Position numbers and translations under genes: made by a program. A stretch of 64,000 bases of DNA from JALOAD01 sp023228995 [NCBI: Candidatus Muiribacterium halophilum] (GTDB taxonomy: Bacteria; Muiribacteriota; Muiribacteriia; Muiribacteriales): contig JALOAD010000015.1 of NCBI GenBank assembly GCA_023228995.1, positions 4,320-68,319 on the forward strand, written 5' to 3'. Below, piece after piece: positions 8,521 through 16,823 of this stretch; position 1 is the stretch's first letter, and each line of letters opens with the position of its first letter. The notes under the pieces are model-generated. The model worked only from the letters and a program-made list of their open reading frames with translations. It did not search any database and was not told where the DNA came from.

Positions 8521-10718
8521 AAACTTAAACCTCTAAAATATTTTGTTATTTCAACCTTATTACCTAAACTATTATACTTTAACTTATCAACTATAGAAGT
8601 TACAAGTATTATTCCACGACCATTCTCCTCTAAAAGCCGTGATTCATAGTCTGGCATAGAAGAATTTCTAAATCCTTCACCTTGATCTTCAACACATAAT
8701 TTTATCTTTGATTTAGAAATATAATAATCAATAAATATTTTTTTATCATTATTATACTTATTACCATGTTTTGCAGCATTAATAAGAATCTCGCTAAATG
8801 CGAGTTTTACATCAAATATTTCATCATCAACTATATCAAGTTCTTCAAGTAGTTTTACAATATTATCAACAAAATTGTTAATTTCCTCAATATCACTTGA
8901 TATTTCAACACTTTTTTCAACTTTGAAGTATTTTTTATCATTCTTTTTTATAACAATAAGGGTCGTATCATCATGCTGTGGAGCATTTTCTGTAAATTCC
9001 TCTATGCTTTTTAAAATATTTCTATGTATAATAGGAGCAGTGTTCTTTGCATTTTTTATAATAATATCATGAAATCTTTCAAAACCATATTCTTCTCTTT
9101 CATTATTCATAGCTTCATTTATTCCATCTGTATAAAGAATTATTATATCATCTTTTTCTATCTTAACTGATCTATTAGGATATTTAACTCCTTCCATTAT
9201 TCCTATAGGAAGTGCATCTGCCTCAAATTCTATTATTTTTTTTTCTTTTGCTTTATATATAATTGTTGGAAGATGTCCAGCATTAGAAAAATACATCTTA
9301 TTTTTTAAACAATCAAAATAACATGCAAAAAAAGTTATAAATTTCCCTTCATATATATCACCAGCAACAAGATTATTAAGATTTGTTAAAAGCTCTCCTG
9401 CTTCGCTACAATTTTTTATTTCAACTTTTAACATACTTCTAACCATTGACATAAGTATAGCTGCTGCAATACCTTTGCCAGAAACATCTCCTAATATTGT
9501 CCAAAAACTATTTTCACTTAGTTTATAAAAATCATAATAATCTCCACCTACTTGTTTTGCCGGTAAACTTGTAGCAACAATATCATAATCATTTATAACC
9601 GGAGGGTTTTTAGGAAGAAGACTTATTTGAATATCACGAGCTAATTCAAGATCTCTTTCAATTTTTTGTTTTTCAACATATTGATTGTAAAGAGCAATAT
9701 TTTGAAGAGAAAATCCAGCTTGCTGAACAAGTGAAGAAAATATCTTTTCATCCTGTTCTGAATATGGTTTATTAGTCTTTCTTTCTCCAAGAAGTATAAC
9801 AGCATATAATTTTTCATTATACATAAGAGGTGCTGCAAATGCAGAATTTATACCAAATTGTTTTGATAAATTCTCTTCTTCGATTTCTTTTTGATTAATT
9901 ATTTCATTACTATTATCAAAATTATGAAAAAAATCAAAAACAGGATAATTTCTACCAGTTTTTTTGTTATCTGTAGAAATTATAAGTTCAAGATGATGAT
10001 TTGATCTATCATATTTAAATATAAAAGCTTTCTCAACACCAAAAGCTCTAATACTCATTTCTTGAAGAATTTTAAAAAGATCTTTTTCATCAAATATTGT
10101 ACTTACTTTTTTTACAAATTCATATACAATTAAAAGTTCATCATAAAGGTCTTTAGTTTCTGACATCTTTATCTCTAAATTATCACTTTTTTCAATAAGC
10201 TGTTTATATATCTTTTTTTTAGCAAAAAACACAGCCAGTATATTAGAGGTTATATTTATAATATTTGATATTTTAGGAGTAATCTCGAAATCTTTAAATA
10301 CAAGTACAAGAAAACCTTCAAATTCACTTTCTACAATTAAAGGAGCAACAACATAATAAGAATCATCGACCTGATATACTGTCTGTTTTCCTTCTTTTTT
10401 TACCCAAGCAAGTATATTATCTTTTTTTAGAATTGAAATATCATCATTGTTTTTTGAAAACATGTTTCTATCCATTATAATATTATTTTCACTATCTGTA
10501 ATAAAAGAAGAATCAGCTTCAAGATAATCATGTATTGTATCAAGAATAATATTTAATGTAGCCTCTATATCAATAGATCTTGTGATCTTTTCAAAAAAAC
10601 TTTTAATAAATTCATCAAATCCAGTTTTTTCAGCCTTAAAACTATTATATTCTTGAATATCATCATCAATCTCATCAAATACAAGATCGTCTATCAATTG
10701 GTCAAATTCATCTATCAT
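8517..10718 (-). CDS. GAF-GAF-SpoIIE phosphatase-HATPase fusion (RsbU + RsbW-like)
   Basis: 733 residues. Two GAF-like sensor regions (about 45-185 and 215-345) are joined by a helical linker. A PP2C/SpoIIE phosphatase domain follows (about 380-575; GGDYYDF, GDVSGKGI, NAGHLP, ILYTDGINEA, DDTTLIV). The C terminus (about 600-733) is an HATPase_c domain of the anti-sigma kinase type (ILINAAKHGN, VEDQGEGF, GRGIILV). Serine phosphatase and serine kinase activities on a STAS protein would thus sit in one polypeptide. No membrane segment is present. It has a GAGGAA SD, a gap of 2 bases after the HDOD gene, and is coupled to the HD-GYP gene. The target STAS protein is not identified; candidates are at 16145, 16461, 40485 and 56235. 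Confidence 0.9.
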   Translation of the reverse strand: MIDEFDQLIDDLVFDEIDDDIQEYNSFKAEKTGFDEFIKSFFEKITRSIDIEATLNIILDTIHDYLEADSSFITDSENNIIMDRNMFSKNNDDISILKKDNILAWVKKEGKQTVYQVDDSYYVVAPLIVESEFEGFLVLVFKDFEITPKISNIINITSNILAVFFAKKKIYKQLIEKSDNLEIKMSETKDLYDELLIVYEFVKKVSTIFDEKDLFKILQEMSIRAFGVEKAFIFKYDRSNHHLELIISTDNKKTGRNYPVFDFFHNFDNSNEIINQKEIEEENLSKQFGINSAFAAPLMYNEKLYAVILLGERKTNKPYSEQDEKIFSSLVQQAGFSLQNIALYNQYVEKQKIERDLELARDIQISLLPKNPPVINDYDIVATSLPAKQVGGDYYDFYKLSENSFWTILGDVSGKGIAAAILMSMVRSMLKVEIKNCSEAGELLTNLNNLVAGDIYEGKFITFFACYFDCLKNKMYFSNAGHLPTIIYKAKEKKIIEFEADALPIGIMEGVKYPNRSVKIEKDDIIILYTDGINEAMNNEREEYGFERFHDIIIKNAKNTAPIIHRNILKSIEEFTENAPQHDDTTLIVIKKNDKKYFKVEKSVEISSDIEEINNFVDNIVKLLEELDIVDDEIFDVKLAFSEILINAAKHGNKYNNDKKIFIDYYISKSKIKLCVEDQGEGFRNSSMPDYESRLLEENGRGIILVTSIVDKLKYNSLGNKVEITKYFRGLSL

Positions 10719-10720
10719 TT

Positions 10721-11581
10721 TTATTCCTCTACTAATTTAAGAAAATCATCAACTTTTTTTAATTCTAAATCAAGTTCTTTAGATATATGTTTTATCTGGT
10801 CTTTTTCAATATTAAGTATTATAAATGGTTCTTTTCTAAGCTTTGGTATTACAGAATCTCCGTCAAAACCAAAGTGTTTAAGTTTGCATACAAGATCTGC
10901 AATATAAATTATTGAAGTTTCTTTTTTACTTTCTCCATAAGCATATTGAGGCTGATGATGAAAACCAATTACATTTCCTAATTTTGATGGAAGTTTCCAT
11001 ATTTCTGCCATTTTTTTACCTATCATAGCATGATCGGTTCCAAAAATTTCTTTTTCAGCAATCTCAATTGGAATATTTCTACTTGAAGCTTCTTTTATAC
11101 ATTTTATAAAATCATCATGAAAATACTGATCAAGAATTATAAGACCAATATCATGAATAAGACCAGATACAAAAAAATCCTCAGCTTCATTTGCCATTTT
11201 TGCATGTTTTGCAACAACACCTGTAGCTACAGCAACTCCAACTGAATGTTTCCACAAAGTTCTTCTATCAAAATCAGCATCTGCTTTATTAAAAAGCTCA
11301 CATATTGATACAGACAATGCTAAATTTTTAACAGCATTGAATCCCAATATAACAACAGCTTCTCTGATTTTTTTAACAGTTCTTGGAAAACCATAATAGG
11401 CTGAATTAACAAGTTTTAAAGTTTTAGAAGTCAATGCTTGATCCTGTGATATTATTTTATTAAGATCATTTGCTGTAGTATTTTCTGAATTAGCCATTTC
11501 AAGAACTTTTGCCACAATTGTAGGTAATGTTGGCAATTCATCTATTATTTGAAGTTGTTTTAAAATATCATTATAACTCAT
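10721..11581 (-). CDS. HDOD domain protein
   Basis: 286 residues, nearly all one HDOD domain. It starts with the typical LPTLPTIVAKVLEMA, then QDQALTSKTLKLVNSAYYG, the VKKIREAVVILGFNAVKNL segment and a late HDIGLIILDQY. HDOD proteins are non-catalytic relatives of HD phosphohydrolases used as scaffolds in signalling and motility regulation; the HD pair here is partly kept (HDIG), but the other HD-family ligands were not checked. The start overlaps the stop of adenine deaminase as TAATG, with a GGAG SD inside the upstream gene. It lies between a purine-salvage enzyme and two signalling proteins. Confidence 0.9.
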   Translation of the reverse strand: MSYNDILKQLQIIDELPTLPTIVAKVLEMANSENTTANDLNKIISQDQALTSKTLKLVNSAYYGFPRTVKKIREAVVILGFNAVKNLALSVSICELFNKADADFDRRTLWKHSVGVAVATGVVAKHAKMANEAEDFFVSGLIHDIGLIILDQYFHDDFIKCIKEASSRNIPIEIAEKEIFGTDHAMIGKKMAEIWKLPSKLGNVIGFHHQPQYAYGESKKETSIIYIADLVCKLKHFGFDGDSVIPKLRKEPFIILNIEKDQIKHISKELDLELKKVDDFLKLVEE

Positions 11582-13296
11582 TATAACTCCTCAACTAAAT
11601 CTATAAATTTAAACTTTGTAACATCAACTAATCCTTTATCTGTGAGCTTTATATCGGGAATCACTGGAAGTGCTAAAAAAGCCATAGTTATAAAAGGATC
11701 TTTTAAGCTAACTCCAAGTTCTTTACATATAGAGTGAAGTGATTTAATCTTCTCAGATACTTTTTCAAGACTCCACAAACTCATAAGACCAGCAATAGGC
11801 AATGGAAGAACATCAAGAACTTTACCATCGCATACAACAGCTTGTCCACCATTATTTTCTTTAATAATTTCTGCACATTTTATAATATCTTTATCATTTG
11901 TACCAATTACATTTATATTATGAGAATCATGACTTACACTAGTACCAATTGCACCTTTTTTTAAACCCAAACCCTTTACAAAACCTGTTCCAATATTTCC
12001 AGTCCCATTATGTCTTTCAAAAACACAAAATTTAAGAATATCATTTTCAACATCACTTTGAGCATATTTGTTTTTTATAAGAGGTTTTACTTTTATTCTT
12101 TTGGTTATTATCTGTGACGGAATTATTTCAATTACATTAATTATTGACTTATTATTAACTTTTATTTTTATTTTTTCAGGTTCTATAATAGTATTAATAG
12201 ATGAAAAAACAGATTCATCTACAATATCAATGTTTTCAAAAATTGCTTTACCGTTTTGTGCTACAAGTTTTCCATCCTTATATACTTCTTTTATAATCAT
12301 TTTTGAAAAATCTTCTATAACAAGCATATCAGCTTTATAACCTGGAGCAATAGAGCCAAGTTCTTTAAGACCAAAATATTCAGCTGCATTTTTACTTGCA
12401 AGTCTTACGGCTCTTACAATATTTCCCTGCTCAATCACAAGCATTTTTACCATATTATCAATATGACCTTCTTGTATAAGATCATCAGGATGCCTGTCAT
12501 CTGTTGAAAAAAAACAAAATCTTTCATTGAATTTATTTAAAAGCGGCATAAGATCAAGAAGGTTTTTTGTAGCAGAACCTTCTCTTATCATAATATACAT
12601 ACCCATTCTAAGTTTTTCTAAAGCTTCTTCAACTGTTGTGCATTCATGTTCTGATGTAACTCCAGCAGCCCTATAAGCACATAAATTCATTCCAGTAACC
12701 ATAGGAGCATGACCATCTATAATTTTATCATGAAACATTTCTAATTTATCCATAACATCATCACAAGTATTTATAACACCAGGATAATTCATAAATTCAC
12801 CTAGCCCAAGAACATTAGGATTATCGTGATATTTTGACAATTTTTCTGCTGAAAGCACAGCTCCTGAAGTCTCAAGATTAGTTGAAGGAACACATGAAGG
12901 AAGCATTATAAAAATATTAAGAGGAATTTTATCAACAAACGATAATATATAATCAATGCCTTTAAGACCTTTGACATTAGCTATTTCATGAGGATCTGCT
13001 ATTACTGTAGTTGTTCCTCTAGGTACAATAGCTTTTGCAAATTCAGAAGGACTAACCATAGAACTCTCAATATGGACATGACCATCAATAAATCCAGGTG
13101 AAAGATATTTCCCTTTGCAGTCTTTTTCGATAATCCCTTTATATCCTGGAACTATTCCTGCAATATAACCATCACAAACAGCAACATCTGTAATATATAT
13201 TTCTCCTGAAAGTGTATTTATAAGATTTACATTTTTAAGGACAAGATCTGCCTTTTCTTTACCTGATGCAACTCTTATAAGTCTTCTTTTATTCAT
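11581..13296 (-). CDS. ade: adenine deaminase
   Basis: 571 residues, the usual length of the AdeC/Ade family, which converts adenine to hypoxanthine plus ammonia. Metal-site motifs are intact: GFIDGHVHIESSM near residue 70, VIADPHEIANV, GLGEFMNYPG, DGHAP and FFSTDDRHPDDL. The C-terminal domain typical of adenine deaminases (HNGTGNIGTGFVKGLG, VSHDSHNINVIG) is present. It is the third consecutive amidohydrolase-fold gene on this strand (gap 15 bases to the upstream deaminase) and its stop overlaps the HDOD start. Role: purine salvage in the cytoplasm. Confidence 0.95.
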   Translation of the reverse strand: MNKRRLIRVASGKEKADLVLKNVNLINTLSGEIYITDVAVCDGYIAGIVPGYKGIIEKDCKGKYLSPGFIDGHVHIESSMVSPSEFAKAIVPRGTTTVIADPHEIANVKGLKGIDYILSFVDKIPLNIFIMLPSCVPSTNLETSGAVLSAEKLSKYHDNPNVLGLGEFMNYPGVINTCDDVMDKLEMFHDKIIDGHAPMVTGMNLCAYRAAGVTSEHECTTVEEALEKLRMGMYIMIREGSATKNLLDLMPLLNKFNERFCFFSTDDRHPDDLIQEGHIDNMVKMLVIEQGNIVRAVRLASKNAAEYFGLKELGSIAPGYKADMLVIEDFSKMIIKEVYKDGKLVAQNGKAIFENIDIVDESVFSSINTIIEPEKIKIKVNNKSIINVIEIIPSQIITKRIKVKPLIKNKYAQSDVENDILKFCVFERHNGTGNIGTGFVKGLGLKKGAIGTSVSHDSHNINVIGTNDKDIIKCAEIIKENNGGQAVVCDGKVLDVLPLPIAGLMSLWSLEKVSEKIKSLHSICKELGVSLKDPFITMAFLALPVIPDIKLTDKGLVDVTKFKFIDLVEEL

Positions 13297-13311
13297 TTTT
13301 TCCTCTAATTA

Positions 13312-14631
13312 CTATAGTTTTACCATAAAATCTCTTAATATAACATTTGCATCTTTTACAAGATGTTCTGTATTAATTGTTAAATGCTTTCCATTATTAT
13401 AAACAACTTTTCCATCAATAAATACTTTATCAACATTTGAAAAAGCTGCTGAATATACTATTGAAGAAACAGGGTCAAAATAAGGAGAAGAGTTGATTTT
13501 CTCAAGATCTAAAATAACTATATCAGCTTTTTTACCTTCTTCAATACTTCCAATTTCATTTTCCATACCAACTACTTTTGCACCTCCAAGTGTAGCCATT
13601 TTAAAAGCTTCACCTGCATTCATGCAAGTTGGACCATGAAATGGTTTTTGAATAAGTGCAGCAAGTTTCATCTCTTTGAACATAGAAAGATTGTTATTAC
13701 ATGGAGCTCCATCTGCACCAAGTCCTACTGTTATTTTATCTTTAAGATATTTAGGTATAGGAGCAATTCCAGAAGCTAATTTCATATTTGCAGACGGACA
13801 ATGTATTACTTTAATATTGTATTTTTTTAAAATTTCTCTTTCTTCATCATCTACCCATACACAATGTGCAAGAAGAAGATTTTCTCCAGCTATTTCTTTT
13901 TTTTCAAAATATTCTATATTTTTCATACCTGTCAATTCTTTGACTAATTCTATTTCTTTTTTGTTTTCAGAAGCATGAGTATGAAAAAGAAGACCTTTAT
14001 CTTTACAAATATCTGAAACTTGTTTTAATAATTCATCAGTGCAAGAAACTGCAAATCTTGGAGCAAAAGCATATTTTATTCTTCCATCACCCTTTCCATG
14101 ATATTTATTATATAAATCAAGTGAATCCTCTATTGATTTTTGAGTATCTTCTTTAAGAAAATCAGGCAAACCTTTCCTATCCATCATAGTTTTTCCAAAA
14201 AAAGCCCTTATTCCACTATTTACAAGTTCCTCAGCTATATATTCAGTATGTCTTATAGTTCCCATATCAACTACAGTAGTAGTTCCACCCGACATAAGTT
14301 CAGCAATACCCATTTTTGCAGATATACTAATAGATTCAGCTGTATGCATAGCTTCAAGAGGCCATATTCTTTTTTCAAGCCAATCCATTAATTCCATGTC
14401 ATCTGCCGAGCCTTTAAAAAGAACCTGACATAAATGAATATGACTTTGAACAAATCCAGGAATTATATATTTATCTTCAACATTTTCAATAATAGCGTCT
14501 TTAAATTCTTTTTGAAGATTTTTTCCAATTTTTTTTATTTTTGTATCTTTAATAAGAACATCAGTTTTTTCACAGTAAAATTTCCCATTATTCAAATATG
14601 TAAGTACTGTTCCGCCTTTAAGAATTAACAT
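13312..14631 (-). CDS. 5'-deoxyadenosine / MTA / SAH deaminase family amidohydrolase
   Basis: 439 residues of the MtaD/DadD/SsnA-like amidohydrolase group. The ligands look intact: SHIHL near residue 65, FHTHASE near 217, LLAHCVWVD near 250, and GLGADGAPCNNN with the catalytic Asp near 303. Members deaminate 5'-methylthioadenosine, S-adenosylhomocysteine or 5'-deoxyadenosine. The last is a by-product of radical SAM enzymes, two of which are encoded in this window (48267-50034), but the exact substrate is not decidable by eye. It sits 13 bases after the dihydroorotase-like gene and 15 before adenine deaminase, so one mRNA is likely. Confidence 0.85.
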   Translation of the reverse strand: MLILKGGTVLTYLNNGKFYCEKTDVLIKDTKIKKIGKNLQKEFKDAIIENVEDKYIIPGFVQSHIHLCQVLFKGSADDMELMDWLEKRIWPLEAMHTAESISISAKMGIAELMSGGTTTVVDMGTIRHTEYIAEELVNSGIRAFFGKTMMDRKGLPDFLKEDTQKSIEDSLDLYNKYHGKGDGRIKYAFAPRFAVSCTDELLKQVSDICKDKGLLFHTHASENKKEIELVKELTGMKNIEYFEKKEIAGENLLLAHCVWVDDEEREILKKYNIKVIHCPSANMKLASGIAPIPKYLKDKITVGLGADGAPCNNNLSMFKEMKLAALIQKPFHGPTCMNAGEAFKMATLGGAKVVGMENEIGSIEEGKKADIVILDLEKINSSPYFDPVSSIVYSAAFSNVDKVFIDGKVVYNNGKHLTINTEHLVKDANVILRDFMVKL

Positions 14632-14644
14632 AAATCACTCCCGT

Positions 14645-16024
14645 CTAAATATATTGTCTTTTTATGTAATTGCCTGATATTTCTCCTAATATACCTTTAT
14701 TTATATCATAAACAATTTTACCATTTAAAATAGTATTCTCTATTGCACAATTAAAAGTCATTCCTTCAAATATTGAAAATCCAGCTTTTGAAGTTAATTT
14801 ACTTTTTTCAACAACATGCTTTTTTTTTGGATTTAATATGATAATATCAGCATCACTACCTTTTCTCAACAAACCTTTTTTCGGAGATATACCAAATCTT
14901 TTAGCAGGATTTTCAGATAAAACTCTGTTTAAATTGTTCAAAGATATTCTATGTTTTAAAAAACCTTCACTAAATAAATATAACAAAGTATGCTCCAATT
15001 CTGGAGTTCCTGCATATATATTCCATATATTTGAACCTTCAAACTGTTTTTCTGTCCTGTATTCAAATGGATTATGAGAACTTGATACAATATCAATATC
15101 ACCTTTTACTATAGATTGCCATAAAAAAATATTATTATGTTTTTTTCTAAGTGGAGGTATAAGCTTTGACAAATTACCAAGACGATCACAATCTTCATCA
15201 CAAAATTCAAGATAATGTAAAGCTGTAGAACAAGTTACATCAACATTATTTTTCTTTGCTTCAGAAATAATTTTTACGGATTTTTCACATGATATATCGT
15301 TAAAATGTATTCTAATATCAAATTCTTTAGCTAATCTCATTATTGTAGATACAGCTATTTCTTCAGCAATCTCAGGTCTTGCTTCAGACCATGCTTTTGG
15401 AAAGTTTTTATTTTTCATTTTAAATTTTCTAATATTATAATCACAAATAAAAAAATCTTCAGAATGAATAATAAAAATATATCCACTATTTTTAAACTGA
15501 TTAAATAACTCATAAAGATGACCATTATCTAAATGTTTTATACCTGAAACAGTTGTACTTGTATAAAGTTCAATGCCACATGCTCCAGAATCCATAAGAA
15601 GTGAAATATCTTTAAATTGTCTTTTATCAACTTCGTCTGCTGTAACTAAAGCTGCTAAAACATAATCGCAATAAGATTTATTTTTAATAATATCAAATTT
15701 TGCATTTAAAAGATCTATATTTTTTATATATGGTACATTGGCAGAACCCATATCAACCACAGTTGTTACTCCGCCCTTTATAGCAGCCTTTGAACCTGTA
15801 GTAAAATCCTCTCTGTGAGTATATCCTGGATCATTAAAAAAAACATGAGAATCTATTACTCCTGGCAAAAGATACTTGTCTGTTGCATCTATTATTTTGG
15901 CATTTATATCAACTATATTTGGAGCAATTTTTTCGATTTTACCAGAAGATATCAAAATATCAGTTTGAATTATATTACTTTCAAAATCAATAAAACCATT
16001 TTTTATTAATAAATTTTCAGACAT
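14645..16024 (-). CDS. dihydroorotase/hydantoinase-like protein, probable pseudoenzyme
   Basis: 459 residues with the overall layout of dihydroorotases, dihydropyrimidinases and allantoinases (PGVIDSH, FNDPGYTHREDF, GGVTTVVDMGS, late NPAKRFGISPKKG). Four of six expected metal ligands differ: HVH is HVF (H60 kept, F62), the carboxylated Lys of the GFK motif is Glu152 (GIELY), the second-metal His of the HVS-type motif aligns with Asp243, and the catalytic Asp of the DHAP motif is Ser316 (SSSHNPF). H187 (IIHSED) remains. The frame is intact and the gene heads an operon with a consensus-like promoter, so decay is unlikely. A regulatory or structural role, as for non-catalytic dihydroorotase subunits, is inference. 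SD GAGGT precedes the ATG. Confidence 0.8.
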   Translation of the reverse strand: MSENLLIKNGFIDFESNIIQTDILISSGKIEKIAPNIVDINAKIIDATDKYLLPGVIDSHVFFNDPGYTHREDFTTGSKAAIKGGVTTVVDMGSANVPYIKNIDLLNAKFDIIKNKSYCDYVLAALVTADEVDKRQFKDISLLMDSGACGIELYTSTTVSGIKHLDNGHLYELFNQFKNSGYIFIIHSEDFFICDYNIRKFKMKNKNFPKAWSEARPEIAEEIAVSTIMRLAKEFDIRIHFNDISCEKSVKIISEAKKNNVDVTCSTALHYLEFCDEDCDRLGNLSKLIPPLRKKHNNIFLWQSIVKGDIDIVSSSHNPFEYRTEKQFEGSNIWNIYAGTPELEHTLLYLFSEGFLKHRISLNNLNRVLSENPAKRFGISPKKGLLRKGSDADIIILNPKKKHVVEKSKLTSKAGFSIFEGMTFNCAIENTILNGKIVYDINKGILGEISGNYIKRQYI

Positions 16025-16046
16025 AATTATACCTCATAATCTGGCA

Positions 16047-16075
16047 ATTATACATTAAAAATAATTATTTGTAAA
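16047..16075 (-). promoter_or_regulatory. strong sigma-70-like promoter of the amidohydrolase/signalling operon
   Basis: Read on the minus strand: TTTACA (16075-16070), exactly 17 bases, then TATAAT (16052-16047). The start codon at 16024 lies about 20 bases after the -10 box, with a GAGGT SD between. This is the closest match to a housekeeping promoter seen in the window, and it separates this operon from the STAS genes upstream. Confidence 0.6.
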
Positions 16076-16144
16076 AAAATATTAATAAAAGAAAATACTA
16101 AAAAAAAGTTAACTCTTTCAACACTTTACTATATTTTTATTTTA

Positions 16145-16474
16145 TCAAAAATCCTTTAATGCATCATCTATATTTTCAAATACATCAATGATTTTGCCTA
16201 TTCCAATTATTGAAAGCAAACGATCTATATAAGTGTTTTTATTAACAATTCTTATATCACCTTCTTTTTCTCTCAATTTTTTAGTTTTTATAATAATTAT
16301 GCCTAATACTTGGCTAACGACAAAATTCACTTTTTCAAAGTTTATTATTATTTTATTAATGTTTTCAGAAAGCACTGTATCAAAAACATCTTCAAATTCT
16401 TTAACATTTTCTTTTGTCATATCATTATTAATATTTATGACAAAAACCTCACCGTATTTTTCAATTTTTACCAT
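16145..16474 (-). CDS. STAS-domain anti-sigma-factor antagonist-like protein
   Basis: About 109 residues from the ATG at 16474. I prefer this start to one 8 codons upstream because a strong GGAGGGG SD precedes it by a few bases. The STAS fold is recognised by the alternating beta/alpha pattern and the central IIINFEKVNFVVSQVLGIIII segment. The position of the usual phospho-accepting Ser/Thr (D-S-S/T-G-L in family members) reads VSQVLG. It overlaps the end of the upstream STAS gene by 14 bases. It is probably a target or partner of the SpoIIE phosphatases and HATPase kinases encoded nearby, but no direct evidence links them. Confidence 0.8.
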   Translation of the reverse strand: MVKIEKYGEVFVININNDMTKENVKEFEDVFDTVLSENINKIIINFEKVNFVVSQVLGIIIIKTKKLREKEGDIRIVNKNTYIDRLLSIIGIGKIIDVFENIDDALKDF

Positions 16475-16820
16475 TTTCCCCTCCAATGTAAAAACCATCT
16501 ATCGCATTTTCCACACTATCGAATATATCAAAAATCTTATCAAGCCTAAGGTTTTTGACCATGTTAAGAATATCAGCCGAAACTCTTATAAATTTTATAT
16601 CTCCTGAATTATCCTTACATTCAATAAGTTTATTTATGAGAACACTCAAACCATTACTACCAATATATTCAACACTCTCAAAATCTATAATAATCTTAAA
16701 ATTACCTTTACTAATTCTGTTTTCAAGAATTTTATCAAGAAACTGACTTGAAATAAAATCTATTCGACCACTCAATTCAATAATGCAAACTTCATTAAAA
16801 TACTTTATTGCATATTTCAA
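16461..16820 (-). CDS. STAS-domain protein (TTG start)
   Basis: 119 residues. The start is a TTG at 16820, supported by a GGAGAG SD about 7 bases upstream; no in-frame ATG exists near the N terminus. The STAS core IIIDFESVEYIGSNGLSVLINKL carries a Ser in the position where anti-sigma antagonists are phosphorylated. It is the middle gene of a short operon: the TolB-like lipoprotein lies 3 bases upstream, and a second STAS gene overlaps its 3' end. Two adjacent STAS genes of similar size suggest duplication, but they are clearly diverged. Confidence 0.82.
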   Translation of the reverse strand: MKYAIKYFNEVCIIELSGRIDFISSQFLDKILENRISKGNFKIIIDFESVEYIGSNGLSVLINKLIECKDNSGDIKFIRVSADILNMVKNLRLDKIFDIFDSVENAIDGFYIGGENGKN

Positions 16821-16823
16821 AAA

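Noticed and set aside
14645-16024. Calling the dihydroorotase-like gene a decayed pseudogene
   Set aside because: The frame is intact, the SD and promoter are strong, and only specific ligand positions differ, so a maintained pseudoenzyme fits better.
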